Positions 21,096 through 33,527 of a stretch of 64,000 bases of DNA are shown in pieces. Origin of the DNA: Eublepharis macularius. Its lineage: Eukaryota; Chordata; Lepidosauria; Squamata; Eublepharidae. Every line of letters starts with the position of its first letter. Positions within the stretch are counted from its first letter, which is position 1. The translations under genes were made by a program, and so were the position numbers. A model generated the notes under the pieces. It ran no database searches and was not told the origin of the DNA. It saw only the letters and a program-made list of their open reading frames with translations. The DNA is taken from positions 18,176,001 to 18,240,000 of the forward strand of contig NC_072805.1 of assembly GCF_028583425.1 (NCBI RefSeq), in the 5' to 3' direction.

Positions 21096-21336
21096 CAGGG
21101 CTTTTTTTCAGCGGGAACGCAGTGGAACGGCATTCTGGCACCTCTTAAAAATGGTCACATGGCCGGTGGCCCCGCCCTCTGTCTGGAGATCAAGGGGTGG
21201 GGCCACCGGCCATGTGACCATTTTCACCAAGGGCAATTTAAACTTTAAAAAACTCCCCCCTTGTTCCAGCTGACCCAAAGTGATGTCATTGTGCAGTCTT
21301 GAGTTCCACCACCTCTTTTCCCCCCAAAAAGCCCTG
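21096..21336. mobile_element. Non-autonomous hAT MITE with perfect target duplication
   Basis: 241 bp, CAGGGCTTTTTTTCAGC to AAAAAGCCCTG. The 8-bp duplication ctgataag lies at 21088-21095 and 21337-21344. An internal near-perfect inverted repeat (ggtcacatggccggtggccc and its mirror) was noted. The same family is at 46595. Confidence 0.9.
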
Positions 21337-22204
21337 CTGATAAGAAATGGCAACACGTGAATCCAGCAAAGAAGTTGGATTTAGAAGCAGATTGCTGCTA
21401 ATTTTCAGCTCTTATAGCTTAGATCCTGCACCGTATTTTGTGCTTCCACAGCTAAACCTCTGCTATAAACTGCTCAGGACAGAAATAGTAAGAGCGAAAC
21501 AGCAAAAGGCAGAACAGTATGATATCATTAAGTCATAGTGAATGAAAACAAAGAGCAACCCAGGACCTGAATTTAAAATTCAAAGCCAAAGGTTTAACAA
21601 AAAGTTTAAAACAGAGCAAATCATTACAACAGCCTTATCTTGCATTGATATTGGCTATTATCTGGTCACTGAGTCAGCAACAGAAATCTATCATTGCAAA
21701 ATGGAGTATAAATATTTTAAAAATAAATAATGCAGACAGATTTTGGCACACTACTTTTGGCTTTTAGTTACTGCTATTCCAAAAGGGTTAAATCCCACTT
21801 TTTTAAAAAAATGAGAAGAAAAACTGATAAAAGAAGGCAAAAATGGGATAACTCACACTAAAGTTCTTTTGTCCAAAGCCAGAATAAAGGAATCATAAAA
21901 ATTACTGAAGGTGACTCTAAACTAAGAGATACTGAGGAAGCATCTATGCTCTGCAGTAGCAGAGAAAAACCTGATGGTTAGGCGCTCCTCCCCTGCTCAC
22001 TGCACTGAAAAAGGCAGGAAAAATTAGCACATGGTGGGGTCAGGGAGCGCTTCTCGTGTTCTGAAGAGCTCTGGAAGTTTCTCCCATCGAAGGCTTGCCC
22101 GCACACACAGCCCCCCCCATGTGGAACTGCACTGTGACAATAACAATGAATCCTATGAGAACAATCTGCCCATTGCACTCTAACCGCCACAGCCACTAGC
22201 AAGT

Positions 22205-22505
22205 CTTAAAGGTAAAGGTAGTCCCCCTGTGAAAGCACCGAGCCATTACTGACGCATGGGGGGACATCACATCCGGACGTTTTCTTGGCAGACTTTTTAT
22301 GGGGTGGTTTGCCATTGTCTTCCCCAGTCATCTACACTTTCCCCCCAGGAACCTGGGTACTCATTTTACTGACCTCGGAAGGATGGAAGGCTGAGTCAAC
22401 CTTGAGTCGGCTATCTGAACTCGGTTTCTGCCAGGATCGAACTCAGGTCGTGAGCAGAGCTTGGGCTGCAGTACTGCAGCTTACCACTCTGCGCCACGGG
22501 GTCTT
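22205..22505 (-). mobile_element. tRNA-derived SINE (family A), nearly complete
   Basis: The most complete copy. On the minus strand it starts at accccgtggcgcagagtgg (A box), with the B box gagttcgatcctgg downstream, and ends with ctttacctttaag. About 300 bp. Confidence 0.85.
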
Positions 22506-23039
22506 AGGCACTCCAATAGCAAAAATTTTGGCTGCAGTTAGGAAGTGCACTGGTTAATATCACTTCTAAGGGAACTGCATTTAGAGTATGCTGTTAGAAT
22601 GGATGGATGGAGTCGATGTTTACTAAAAACAGAGTGGCAAACGATTCACCTGATAAACTACCAGACTGGTAGGAGCATCAGCAAGAAGGGAACAGAATAC
22701 ATTAGCACAGGACGTTTACAGAGATGGGTTGTGTTTATATGTATTTTCAGAGGGATACTTGAGGGGAAAGAGTGGTGATTCTATACCACAGGCGTTGAGA
22801 GGAAGGAAAGCAAAATGGGACTCCTGTTTGCATGAGCCTGCAGATTTGGAATTCCAGACTACTTAATTACCTGCTGACTATTTAGAAATTATTTTGAGGG
22901 AGTATAGTGGTGAGCAGAACAGATGGCAAGTGACATTTGATGAAGTTGCTGGAATGAACTGCCTTGCCTTTTGATCTTTAAGGTAGAAGTATATTAGCAG
23001 GCAAGCTTTACAAATATTTAGTTCGGGCGTTTTTATGGC

Positions 23040-23228
23040 ACCCTTGCTGCAAGGAGCTAATACATAGCTCTTCCTTTTTCCATTTTACCTTCACAACAGC
23101 CCTGTGAGGTAGGTTAGGCTGAAAGAGTGACTGGACCAAGGTCACCCAATAATTTTTATGATATGTGGGGATTGAAACTCTGATCTTCCTAGTTAAATTC
23201 TAATGTTCTAACTACTATGCTCCAATGC
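23040..23228 (-). mobile_element. tRNA-derived SINE (variant B2)
   Basis: ctgtgaggtaggttaggctg, accaaggtcacccaataatt and the reversed head ctaatgttctaactactatg. A further SINE-tail fragment at 23265-23345 is in the opposite orientation. Confidence 0.72.
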
Positions 23229-25284
23229 CCTCTACAAATCTGGTTTTATATGGTAAAACCCCATCCCAATGGACAAGAGGAGAATGATGTTAAGTTTCTT
23301 TGTATCCCAACCAGGGAGAAAGGCAGGGTATAAATGAAGTGAACAAAACCAACCAACCAACCAACTTGCGCAAGCACATCTAGATTCTAAGGCCACTAAT
23401 CCTGCCCAGAGTGTTAAGTGACACATCCATATAACTAATGAGAGAAACATTAATTTCATGCAGGGACCATCCAGGAAGCAGAAAAGGTTTGCTTAAACCG
23501 GTTGTTCAGCAGAATTCCTCACTCCTCCTCAGTGCCTTTCACCGGCCCTTCCCTTGCTAGGGTGCAATCGGTCCTCGTTTGGATATGGGCCTTGCAGTCG
23601 CCACCACTTACTCTGGAACACATTACAAAAGTGGCGAGGATGGCTCCCTCCTGACTGACCTTGCAGAGGTGCTGTGAAACAGATTTCAGGAAGGAAATTC
23701 AGGGCTGGTGAAACACTGTTTTGGACTAAAAAGAAAAAGGGATGCACATCTGACCGACTGAAAGCCTGGACATGGGCTCTGAAATCCCATTTATTACAGT
23801 TTGCTGTCTTTGTCTGTTTAGTGGGTTTATTGATTTAGTTACTTTTAAAATTTATTTTGCTACTCACCTTGGGAGAACAGCTTAGAAGTATTTTAAACAC
23901 GCATAAATGACTACGGAAACTATTCCCTTTTAAAACTATGCTCAGGAAGCCACAAACAGAACTCAGAAATGACCATAAGGTTACTGCGTTTGTTACTCTA
24001 AAAGTCTAATGACGGGAGTGGGTTAACACAGGAGCTCAGTCAACAATTCTCCCTATGGCCAAAGGCTGCCAAGGGCTCAGAGTTGCTGCTACAATCCACT
24101 CACCAAAAGCCATCCGCTCACTAACTCTTCAGTAGCGCCCTACTACAGCACTAGAGAGGAACTATGAAGTTGCTACAACTTCCCTTTCACTGCAACTTCC
24201 TTGTTCTTTTCTGCTCTTGCAAGAAGCCGTCTGACTGTGCCTGGCTCTGAATGAGTAGAAAGCATCGCTGAGGGAGGACTGGGAGAGAGAATGCTGCAGA
24301 TGGCTGTAAGAATCAATAGCTGCTGTTATATAAGGCTTTCTGACCACCCAGTCATGGGCTCCTGAGTCAGCCTGCCCAGAGGCATGCAGTTTATCATTTG
24401 CCTGTCCATCTTGGGTGAGTAGCAACACCTCTGAATTCACTGTCAAGTGATACACTGTATGGATGTTACAGCCAAGCTGATTTTTCACAGGTTTTGTTCC
24501 ATGGAAGATATTTATATATTTGATTCGGGAAAGTCATTCAATTTCTGCAGAATTAAACAACTTCCTCCTTCTGGCCCGAGTCTGGATATTAATCACATAC
24601 CTGACAGAGCTGGACGAATCCCACTCCCCAGTGTTTAACGCCTCTGAGAGGTCAAGAGGCCTGACAGAAAGAGAGCCCTGCAACTGAGCTCGCTTGACCA
24701 AGCTCTTCCAACTGCTCCAACCCCACTGAAGTTCTTGCATCATTATGTAACCTCAGTACGTCTTTTCCAGCTTATGTGACTGGTAACAAACCTTCCCTAG
24801 TCCCACTCTACCTAAAGTCTCATGGGCTCAGAGGAGGGCTAGAAAAAGCATCCAAAGGAACTCGGACAAAACTTTAGCTCATTGGACTGGAGAGCTTGAG
24901 CAGACATGCTGCTTTACTAAAACTTGGGAGGTTCTCCATCCAAACGACCCTTCAGACTGCACACTCCCATACAGTCTTCAAATGCTGCCTCATGAGCTTC
25001 TACACACTTCTTTCTAGTGTTCAGAGCCTGAATAAAATACATGAAATTGTAGGGAGTCAGACAAAGACATACCGCAACATCCAAGCGCTTTGAAACAATG
25101 AAAAGTGGAAACAAAAGGAGAATGGGATGTTCCTTTCCTTCCACATCTGAGGGTCCCCCACCTCTTAGAGACCTAATTCTCAACCTGGCACTGTGTGTTG
25201 ATCAAGATACAACAGGGCCAGTTGTGAATTGGGCAGGTGTTTCTGCAGATCTGGGGGAAAGTTCCAGTCTTGAATAAGAATATA

Positions 25285-25585
25285 CAGGGGTCATTTCGTA
25301 GAAAAAGAGCTGCAGGAACTCATCAGCATAACTCATTAGCATATGCCACACCCCTTGCCATCACCGGAAGTGTGTCATTAGCATAACTGGTTTGCATATG
25401 CCACACCCCCTGGCCTTACCTATCCTGGCTGTTTTGGACCCAATCCTGGCCATTTTGGGCCCAATCCAGGCCAAAACGGGCCCCAAATGGCCAAAAATCA
25501 GGTGGGCAGGGCCACCTGACATGTGACCTCTTTGGAGAACTACCGGAACTGCGTTCCTGCGTGTTCCCCCTCAAAATGAGCCCTG
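25285..25585. mobile_element. Non-autonomous hAT element, short variant
   Basis: 301 bp, CAGGGGTCATTTCG to CAAAATGAGCCCTG. The perfect 8-bp duplication agaatata lies at 25277-25284 and 25586-25593. Confidence 0.9.
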
Positions 25586-26959
25586 AGAATATAAATTCTA
25601 CAAGTAACAAAGGGGGCGGGGAGTAACAACCCCAAACCTATAAATGAATTTGCTAAGCAGATATCTCAACCAACAAAAAAGAAATGTCAATTGAGAGCTC
25701 ATGACAGTACACTGCAAGATCTCAGCCACCACTTTGGGATTGCTAGGCAACCTGTGTTAACATTGCCTACAAGCTGATGGAGAGGGGTGCCCGTGCTTTC
25801 CACTCCCCCATTCATCAACTGGATGGCCTCAAATCCAGGGGGAAGGGGGAGAACAGAAGGGTAAGAAACAGAGACCAGCAGGGGTGGGTGGGATTCCCCC
25901 CACCCTCATAAATTATCACAGAACAGCGCCTCCTTTTGTTATTTATAATTGTTTTTTTAATTCAGAATCATTTTTTAGGAATCTGCCAGTAAGAGTTCTA
26001 AATTTTAGAGTAAATGGATCCACATGAAAATAATTTCGACCCTTTTCTAGATCACACTGTCAAAACTTATTGTAAAAATACTCACCTATTTCAGGGTGGT
26101 CAAGGCTGCTGGGTGATAAAATGCTTCCTTCAGTAAAAAAAAAACATGTTCACTAGACTGAAAGGGCAGATGAGTCAACTGAATAAATGATCCCTCCAAA
26201 AGAAAGGGGCAGAAGCCAGATTAAGGTGCCCTAAACTCTGTTAAAGTGAAAAAACAAGACCCTCTGGAAGCAAAGAAAAAACTTAAAAGTCTTATATTGA
26301 TATTTGTAACTTAATATGCGCACACAGCGGAGAACTGTGCCAACTTTACACACTCCCACTACCTACAATCAGAGAGTTGGAAATGTCCCTAAGGGCCATC
26401 GAGTCCACTGTTTCCTAACCTGTGAGTTAGGCCCCAAAAGTGGGTAGTGAAGCCTCTGAAAAGTGGGTTGCAGGCTGGCCCTTCCTGACGACAGTTCCTG
26501 CTCTTTGCACCCTTCTCTCTCTCTCCTCTTCTTCCTTTCCATCTTCTCACATTTTTGCTTCTCCCTTCCTCTTCGTGACAATAACGAGGGGGTCTGGCGA
26601 CTAGTAACTTTACAATAATAGTGAAAGAAGAGGGGCAAGTCTGGAGAGTAGGTGGGACCTGTTCAGTGCATGGAAAAGTCAGAGGAGTGAAAGAGATGGT
26701 GTGCGTGTACAGGTTTGGCCTTGGCACTGCTCCTTCAGCAGCCCAACCCTTTGCCCAGCTCCCTGAAGCGTCTCACTGCCCTCTACCTGCTGGGAGGGAT
26801 GAACTGCACTACGCCACTTGTCCTACCTCTTTGTCAACATCTGCCATCCTCCCACATCTCCTCAACCCTGTGCCCCACCCACCCTACCTTCTCAAACTCC
26901 TGGGCCAGCCCGGGATGGGTCACCATAACAAAGTAAATTTGTCCAGACAATACCTGTTT

Positions 26960-28275
26960 TAACTTCAGAAGGACCATTTAAACAGTGGCAAAAGGATATA
27001 TCAACATTTATATGGAAAGGAGAAAAAACCAAGAGTTAAATACAAAATTTTACAAGATGCAAAGGAGAGAGGGGCTTAGGTCTACCAGACTTGAAGTTGT
27101 ATTTCGCTGCCTCGTGTCTAATGTGGATGAAGGAAGGGATGCTTCTGAGAAATGATAGGCTCTTGACTTTGGAAGGTCATGACCTGAGATGTGGATGGCA
27201 TGCTTATTTGTGGAATGATAAAGTGAAGGTCAACGTAGACTTTAAAAATCATTATATTAGGAGAGCCATTTTGAGAATTTGGTATAAATATAAACTGAGA
27301 CTATCATAGAAGACACCGCTTTGGATTTCAACACAGAAAGCTTTCTATAGATGTGAAATGATAACCAAACAGAGATGGTTGATATATGGAGAATTAATAG
27401 AGTTCTCACAAGAAGATTGTAAACTGAAGACAAGGGAAAATTTAATAGCTAAAGGCTATAAATGTGAATGGTTTTTCTATGCACAATTGCTAAAAAGGTT
27501 TAAATTATATAAAAAATTATGGGGCTTTGATTATGATAAAGCAGTCTGGAAAAGAGCTTTGTACAAATGATAAGAACATTATTGCCAAAATGTACAAACT
27601 TTTGTTGAAATTTGAAACAGAAGAATCTGAAAGATCGTATGGTAAAATGGGCTAAAAATTTTGGGTATAATATTCCAATGGACCAGTGGGAAAATATGTG
27701 GGTAAAGGGGCTCGAATTCACACTTAAAGAAAATTTCTATAAAATGATGTATTGGTAGTATATGTCTCCTGATAAATTAGCAAAAATGAGCAAAGGTATG
27801 CCAAACGTTGGAAATGTGAGCAATATGAAGGAACATTTTATCATCTTTGGTGGACTTGTCTTAAAGCAAAAAAAAATTGGTCACAAATTCTTATGATGAT
27901 ACAGACAATTTTGAAAATCAATATACAATTTAAATCAGAAGCCTTTTTGTTGGGATTAATGGACAAACAGTTGGAAAACAAACATGGTATTCTATTTCTA
28001 TATAAGACAATGATGGCTAGGCTTTTATACGTGCAAAAATGGAAAAGTACAGTATTGCCTTCAATGGATGACTGGATTGTGAAAATGATGAAGTTAGCGG
28101 AGATGGCTAAACTTACAGCTCTGATAAAACACCGTCTACTTTCATGGTTAAATGGAAATACCTTACTGATTTTCATTTCTTTCTCTTTTTTCTCTATTCT
28201 TTAATTTTTTCTTTCTCCGCCCCTTTATTGGGCTTTTAATCTTATTAATAAAATTGTTTTTTTAAACAAAAAAAG
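26960..28275 (+). mobile_element. Old 5'-truncated L1 3' end, frame-broken
   Basis: The + strand encodes broken pieces of the same ORF2 C-terminus seen in the intact L1, for example KKPRVKYK, a segment like LPDLKLYF, LWNDKVKVNVDF and MARLLYVQKWKSTVLPSMDD. They are interrupted by stops and frameshifts. The 3' end has an AATAAA-like site and A-rich DNA near 28245-28275. It is much more diverged than the full-length copy, so it is an older insertion, antisense to NFATC3. Confidence 0.85.
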
Positions 28276-29642
28276 TCAATTTGGACTTGTGGGGTACATT
28301 TCACATTTGCATCTACACAAAGAAAACAGTATGCACAGGTCCCATTTGCATGCTCTGTATACCTTGATTTTATAGCATACAAGTCACACATCAAGTTAGA
28401 TTTGTTAGACACTCAAGTGTCAGATGAGGCCAAGAGCATGAAAGAGGTGGGGTGACAAGACCCTAACTCCACACTTGTATTTTAAAGGTCATCCCTAGGA
28501 TATGCACACCAACCCCTGCTTTAAACAGGAGCATCTGAAGTCAGCCAAAATCTGCTTTGATCCTCACGTATAGTACACAGAATTGTTTTCTGAAGTAGCA
28601 AGATAGGAACTACTCAGGTTTCTTGGCCCACCTCCTACATTTTGTTCGTTCCCCTCACTTGTTAGCAGAAGCACAACATGTGCCGCCAAACCAAATCTCA
28701 GACAGCAATCCTCTAAGCATGGTTAGTGAGGCACTGCCTGCTTTTTTGGCTGCTGGTTTTATGACTTAGTCTAGTTTTGAAGAGGGTGGGAATAGTTTTA
28801 CTGAGTTGTGTTACTGACCTATTATATTGATTTAAATTCTTAATTGCTACCCTTTTTGTTGTTAGCCACCAAGGTTGCTTCTGCATTACAGCCAGTATCG
28901 GTCTTCATCTCTCATTTGCAATATTAGAATGTTACAGGTTTTGTGATATAAAAAAATAGTTTAACTTAGCTGTGCTGTGTCGGTAAACAGATTCACAAAT
29001 GCAAAAAGAATTAAAGATTAAATTAGCGAAGCCTCAAGGACAACAACGATCATAATGGAGCCTGGGGCTTTTTTTCCCTGCACAATCTATCTGTATCTAC
29101 ATGCAAAAGACTAACAGCGGTGATAAGGTTACAAGTCCCTCTAACTATACAAGCTTTGGCAATACAATATATTTAGCTTTATCTTTTGTTGTACACAACC
29201 AGCAAGAGGTATCATGTCAACTTTCAGTATAGCAGCAGGCCAGGATATAATTAACTTGTACTGTGAAGAAACAAGCTGCAATTGCTGGTTTGTGATCAAG
29301 AGGACATGAGGAAGACAAGTATTACACATGTCTTGGAAAAAAAGTCCCACCACAAGCAGCACAGGAGCTCCTAATAAACAATTAAAATTAAAAGTCGATT
29401 TGTTGTCCTGTATTATTTCCATATAGGGTCTGATCTATTACACACAGAAGTTATACAAACTGAGCACATCACTTAATTTACTGATCAGCATTGAATGCCA
29501 TTATAAAAACCCAGCACTGAACAAGAGAAGCCACAGAAGATCTTCAAACTATCTACCAGCTACCAGCAGGACAATATATGAAAGGCTTCCCATAAAGGCA
29601 GTTCACATGTCACCCTATGAATGACGGAAAGCTTGTAGTGAC

Positions 29643-29712
29643 TTACACTGTGTCATCCACCTTAAGTCTCAGCGAGAAAGGCAGAATATAAATAACACAA
29701 ATAAATAAATAT
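29643..29712 (+). mobile_element. LINE 3' tail fragment
   Basis: ccaccttaagtctcagcgag followed by aaaggcagaatataaataac and an aaataaataaat tail. Only the terminus is present, as expected of a severely 5'-truncated LINE. Confidence 0.55.
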
Positions 29713-30727
29713 TCAAGTCTCACTGTGGATGTCCGGGAGTCTAGAAGGGAGGGAGCAGACTCCATTTCGCCAGCATCCAGTGTAAGACATGATGACCAGA
29801 GAAGTTTGACTTCTCTTTGCCTACCTCCACAGGGCACCTGGAAAAAGTGGTGCTGGAGGATGCCTGGTAGCAGCAATGTCTCGCTTTAAGGCACCACCTA
29901 ACAATGTCATTCTAAGCAAAGTCACATCCTTCTAAGCCCACTTGTGTCAATGGACTTAGAAAACTGTAATTCTGCTTAGGATGTCTCTGTAAATCTACAC
30001 GCTCTGGCAGGGGCTTCTGTCCAAAACGAAGTCCCCCAGTGCCGTCACAGCAGTTAGTACCGAACGTAGCTCGACAGATGGCACCTGCAGAAATGCATAG
30101 CAGCGCCTCCGAGAAAAGCTACAGTCAAGTAGCTTTCTCTCTCTCTCTCTTATTCCTTGACATCTCTGCCAACATGGATTCAGGAGACTGACCAGCTGCC
30201 TACACGGTTCAGCCCTCTGTTTTTTACCGGTAACACAATCCTATGAGACGGACACTCTTAGCCTGCTATGACCTAAGGTCATTCCGAAAGCGCCACAGCT
30301 GATCGGAGATCTGAACTCAGGTCTCCCCAGTCTTATCTGCACCACTCTATGCTTGCACTGGAGGTGAAGCTACTATGCCCTCTAGCACATGAACTTGGGG
30401 GGCAGCCTAGCCAGTGAGCTTCCAAGACCTGCTCCTGAGCACTGCAAAGACACAATACTGCTAGTGAATTAAATAAGGCTGTAGTATAAGTTAATGGACT
30501 AGCTCCAATGATGACTCCTATTCTAAACAGAAATCCGAGAGGGGGTGGGGCTAGCTTTCGGTTTTTATCTAGGATAAAGGCATAGCCCTATTACTTGGCT
30601 TTCTAATCTGCAGCTTTATGTAATGGGAGGGACAACAGAAAAGGAAGTGAAAAATGATTAGCAAAAGGTCCATCAACCTAATTCTGAAGATACCTTCAGA
30701 CTAACATAACCTCTTAAACTGGTAGGG

Positions 30728-30925
30728 GAGAAGCCATGGCTCAGTCTAGCGTATCTGCTTTGCATGCCTAAGGTCCAAGGTTTAATTCCTGGCATCTCCA
30801 GTTTAAAGGATCAGGTAACTGAGATGTGAAAGACTTCAACCAGAGACCCTGGACAACTGCTGCCAGTTAGGGAAGACAACACTTTGATAGACCAATGGTC
30901 TGACTAAGGCAGCTTCATGTTTTGG
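30728..30925 (+). mobile_element. tRNA-derived SINE (family D)
   Basis: The A-box-like catggctcagtctagcgtat, the region ctgctttgcatgcctaaggt and the B box aaggtttaattcctggc. The body ends gaccaatggtctgactaagg and cagcttcatgtt. Confidence 0.82.
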
Positions 30926-31714
30926 TTAATAAAGGTCTTTTCCACATAGAGCTTTTTCATTGGTTCTAGCCCAATACTGCACTGATTTCTCTCCAGAGTT
31001 CTGCATGTATGATCAAAATACCCCAATTCAGTCTCCAAACTGCTTCTCCGACTATTTTGCATTCTGCACAGAAAAAGACTGCATCTGTCACAGAAACGAT
31101 CCTTGGCTTTTCTGCAGCTTTTCTCCCTGCACGCACACCCCAATGTCCCCCCACTCCCTGAAGTGAAACTACAGCTTTCTTGAAGTGCAAAATGCTTTCT
31201 TTGGTGTGAAGCCTAGCCCTGGCCCTAACTTTCACCCTCTCCTTTATCCCCACACACCCTGATTGGTTGAACAGCAACCAATTCAGTTTTTTCATGAATT
31301 AAAAAAATTTAAACTACAACATTACAACGCTGGTGCCTAAAAACAAACTGATGGGGGGGGGGGGAAGGCTGCAATATGTCTAACTCAAAAAACTCTGCAG
31401 AGAGCCCTGAACCCCACTTGAAACGTTAAAGTTTCCCTCTGTGCTTCCCATACGTTTAACTCCATTTTTCTGGCATTTAATTTTTTTTTTACATAGCAAT
31501 GTCAGTGCCTTAAACAAACAACAAAAAACTTGTAAGTTTCTCAGCTGATCAACTGAATAAACTGAGGTGTCCTCAGCAAATCAACCAACAAAGCTGATGT
31601 TTTCTCCCAAAATTCTGCAGCAGAAATGGGGCATTTTTCTAGTGCAGAAAAAATCCTTGCAGATCAAATATCCAGAAAACCCAGCATAAGTGTGCATATG
31701 GAAAACTGGATTGA

Positions 31715-32005
31715 CATCAATATTACAGTTACACTAAAAAAGATTTCCCCCAAAAAATGTAAAAGCATCTTCTTCATGGAGAAGCATGTCACACAAATAA
31801 GAGATTTTTACAATCACAGAAGCTCCCCAGAGGCTACATTTAAAAGAACTTATGGTTAAGAAACAGTATGGAAATAATTTAGAAAAGTAAAATAAAATTA
31901 ATTGCATTTCTACTTATTATTATCATCAGTGACCCTCTTGTCTGCATCAATATTACAGTTACACTAAAAAAGATTTCCCCCCCCAAAATGTAAAAGCATC
32001 TTCTT
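31715..32005. repeat. Local A-B-A duplication
   Basis: Unit A (about 60 bp, starting catcaatattacagttacac) occurs at 31715-31774 and again at 31945-32005. Between them lies unit B (31778-31946), which is repeated 3.25 kb away at 35027-35198. All copies are in direct orientation. Confidence 0.9.
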
Positions 32006-32052
32006 GACTCATTTCTATATTTTTAAGTTAAGCTGAAATATGCATTTTAACT

Positions 32053-32248
32053 ACATAAACAGATGAAGCTGCCTTATACAAGTCAGACCGCTGTGCTTCA
32101 GTGTCAATGGCACTGACTCTCCAAGCGCACAGGCAAAGGCCTTTCACATCACTTACTACCAGATCCTTTTAACAGTAGATGCTGGGGATTGAACCTAGGA
32201 CCTTCTGCATGAGAAGTAGGTGCTCTACCACGGAGACGTGGCCCCTCC
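32053..32248 (-). mobile_element. tRNA-derived SINE (family D)
   Basis: Reverse-oriented: gatgaagctgccttatacaa at its 3' end, and the reversed B box ggggattgaacctaggacc and head ctctaccacggagacgtggc. Confidence 0.82.
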
Positions 32249-32339
32249 CCAAATGAAAGCCTGAAAATGGACACCGCAGCTCAGCCCCACTCACTAGTAA
32301 TTGTGATTCTGGATATCGCACGGGGAAGGAGAGACAGTT

Positions 32340-32570
32340 GGGTGTTGTGGTTAAGAGTGGCAGGGCTCTAATCTGGAGAACTGGGTCTGATTCCCTTCTC
32401 CTCCACCTGAAGCCAGCTGGGAGATGCTGGGTCAGTCACAGCTCTTCCAGAACTCTCTAAGCCCCACCCACCTCACAGGGTGGTTGTTGTGGAGATAATA
32501 ACACACTTTGTAAACAGCTCTGAGTAGGCGTTAAGTTGTCTGAGGGGCAGAATATAATATTATTCTACTC
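32340..32570 (+). mobile_element. tRNA-derived SINE (family B)
   Basis: gttgtggttaagagtggcag, the B-box-like gggtctgattcccttctc, agccccacccacctcacagg and the end gtctgaggggcagaatataa. Confidence 0.83.
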
Positions 32571-33527
32571 ATAAGAACTTTAAAGGCAAAAATCAGTCAG
32601 TTCTTATTCTGTACAGAAATTTGGAGTTCATTATGCATATTTGACTAGGAAATGTTACGAGTAACTTATTTTAAAGTCTTGTTTTACTCTTACGTTACTG
32701 GATTAACAGGTAAAGCTTCTGCAGTTAGTCCAGTTTAAGTCTAGTCCAGTTATGCTGACCTTACTAGTTTGCGAAGCAGATTTTAGAAATATCCATTTTT
32801 CTATACTAATTATCATGACGATATTATTCAGACATTTAATGTGTGTGCAAGACAAACCACACAAAAATTCTACATACCTAGCAGTTTTGAAAGGATAAAG
32901 CATAAAGTGAACACATATGAATAAAGCTCCAAGTAATATTCTTTATTCAGCTGCCATGACTTGTACCTCATGTATGAAAGATTTAGCCAGTCACCCAAAC
33001 CAAGGAGCAGCCAATTTTATGCTATTGCAAGACAATCTGAAAACAAATTGTACAATTCACTAGTAAAAACAGCTTTTTCCTATGCTTTTTGGGCCAGTTC
33101 AAAATACCAAAGAGGAACTACCTTAAGTAGCTTATCAAGGCAAGACATATTCATATAGGAATTTCCACACACAGGTGAATCCATCCAGCTTTTTTCACTC
33201 AATCTTGCACAATTCCCCTCCTTACTACACTCCACCACCCACACAGCTTTGGTCGAGGCAGGTTCCATGACACTCAGAACGGCCACTTCGGTGACCAAAT
33301 GGGACTCTCCCCTCCTTTTTCAATGGATGAAAAGCTGGTTGGGTCTAACTTAACATGCTAACAAAATGTGCATTTTCCCAACTGCACCTTCATTGCTTCG
33401 CCCAACACTGTTGCAAACAATACAGCTCACAAGAATCCAAAGTATACCAAGCCTTGCAGAACAGAATCCTTATTCCACAGTTATCACACGATTTAACCTC
33501 CAACCCCAGACAGAAAAAGATACTTAC

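Larger units (their letters stand above)
18974..33527 (-). other. NFATC3 last intron
   Basis: 14,554-bp intron before the final coding exon. It contains hAT elements (21096, 25285), a SINE (22205), an old L1 3' end (26960-28275), tRNA-derived SINEs (30728, 32053, 32340) and a local A-B-A duplication (31715-32005). The remaining stretches, for example 18981-20340, 21340-22200, 23350-25280, 25590-26955 and 28280-29640, show no gene or motif I can support. Confidence 0.85.

Noticed and set aside
22440..22505. tRNA-like A and B boxes that might indicate a tRNA gene
   Set aside because: There is no cloverleaf with acceptor stem and anticodon loop. The boxes belong to a dispersed SINE with several copies in the window.
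33493..33527. Treating GKYLFLSGVGG as the normal NFATC3 C-terminus
   Set aside because: A canonical gtaagt donor and the matching NEIIGRDM exon at 18973 give the standard ending. The read-through form is listed only as a possible isoform.
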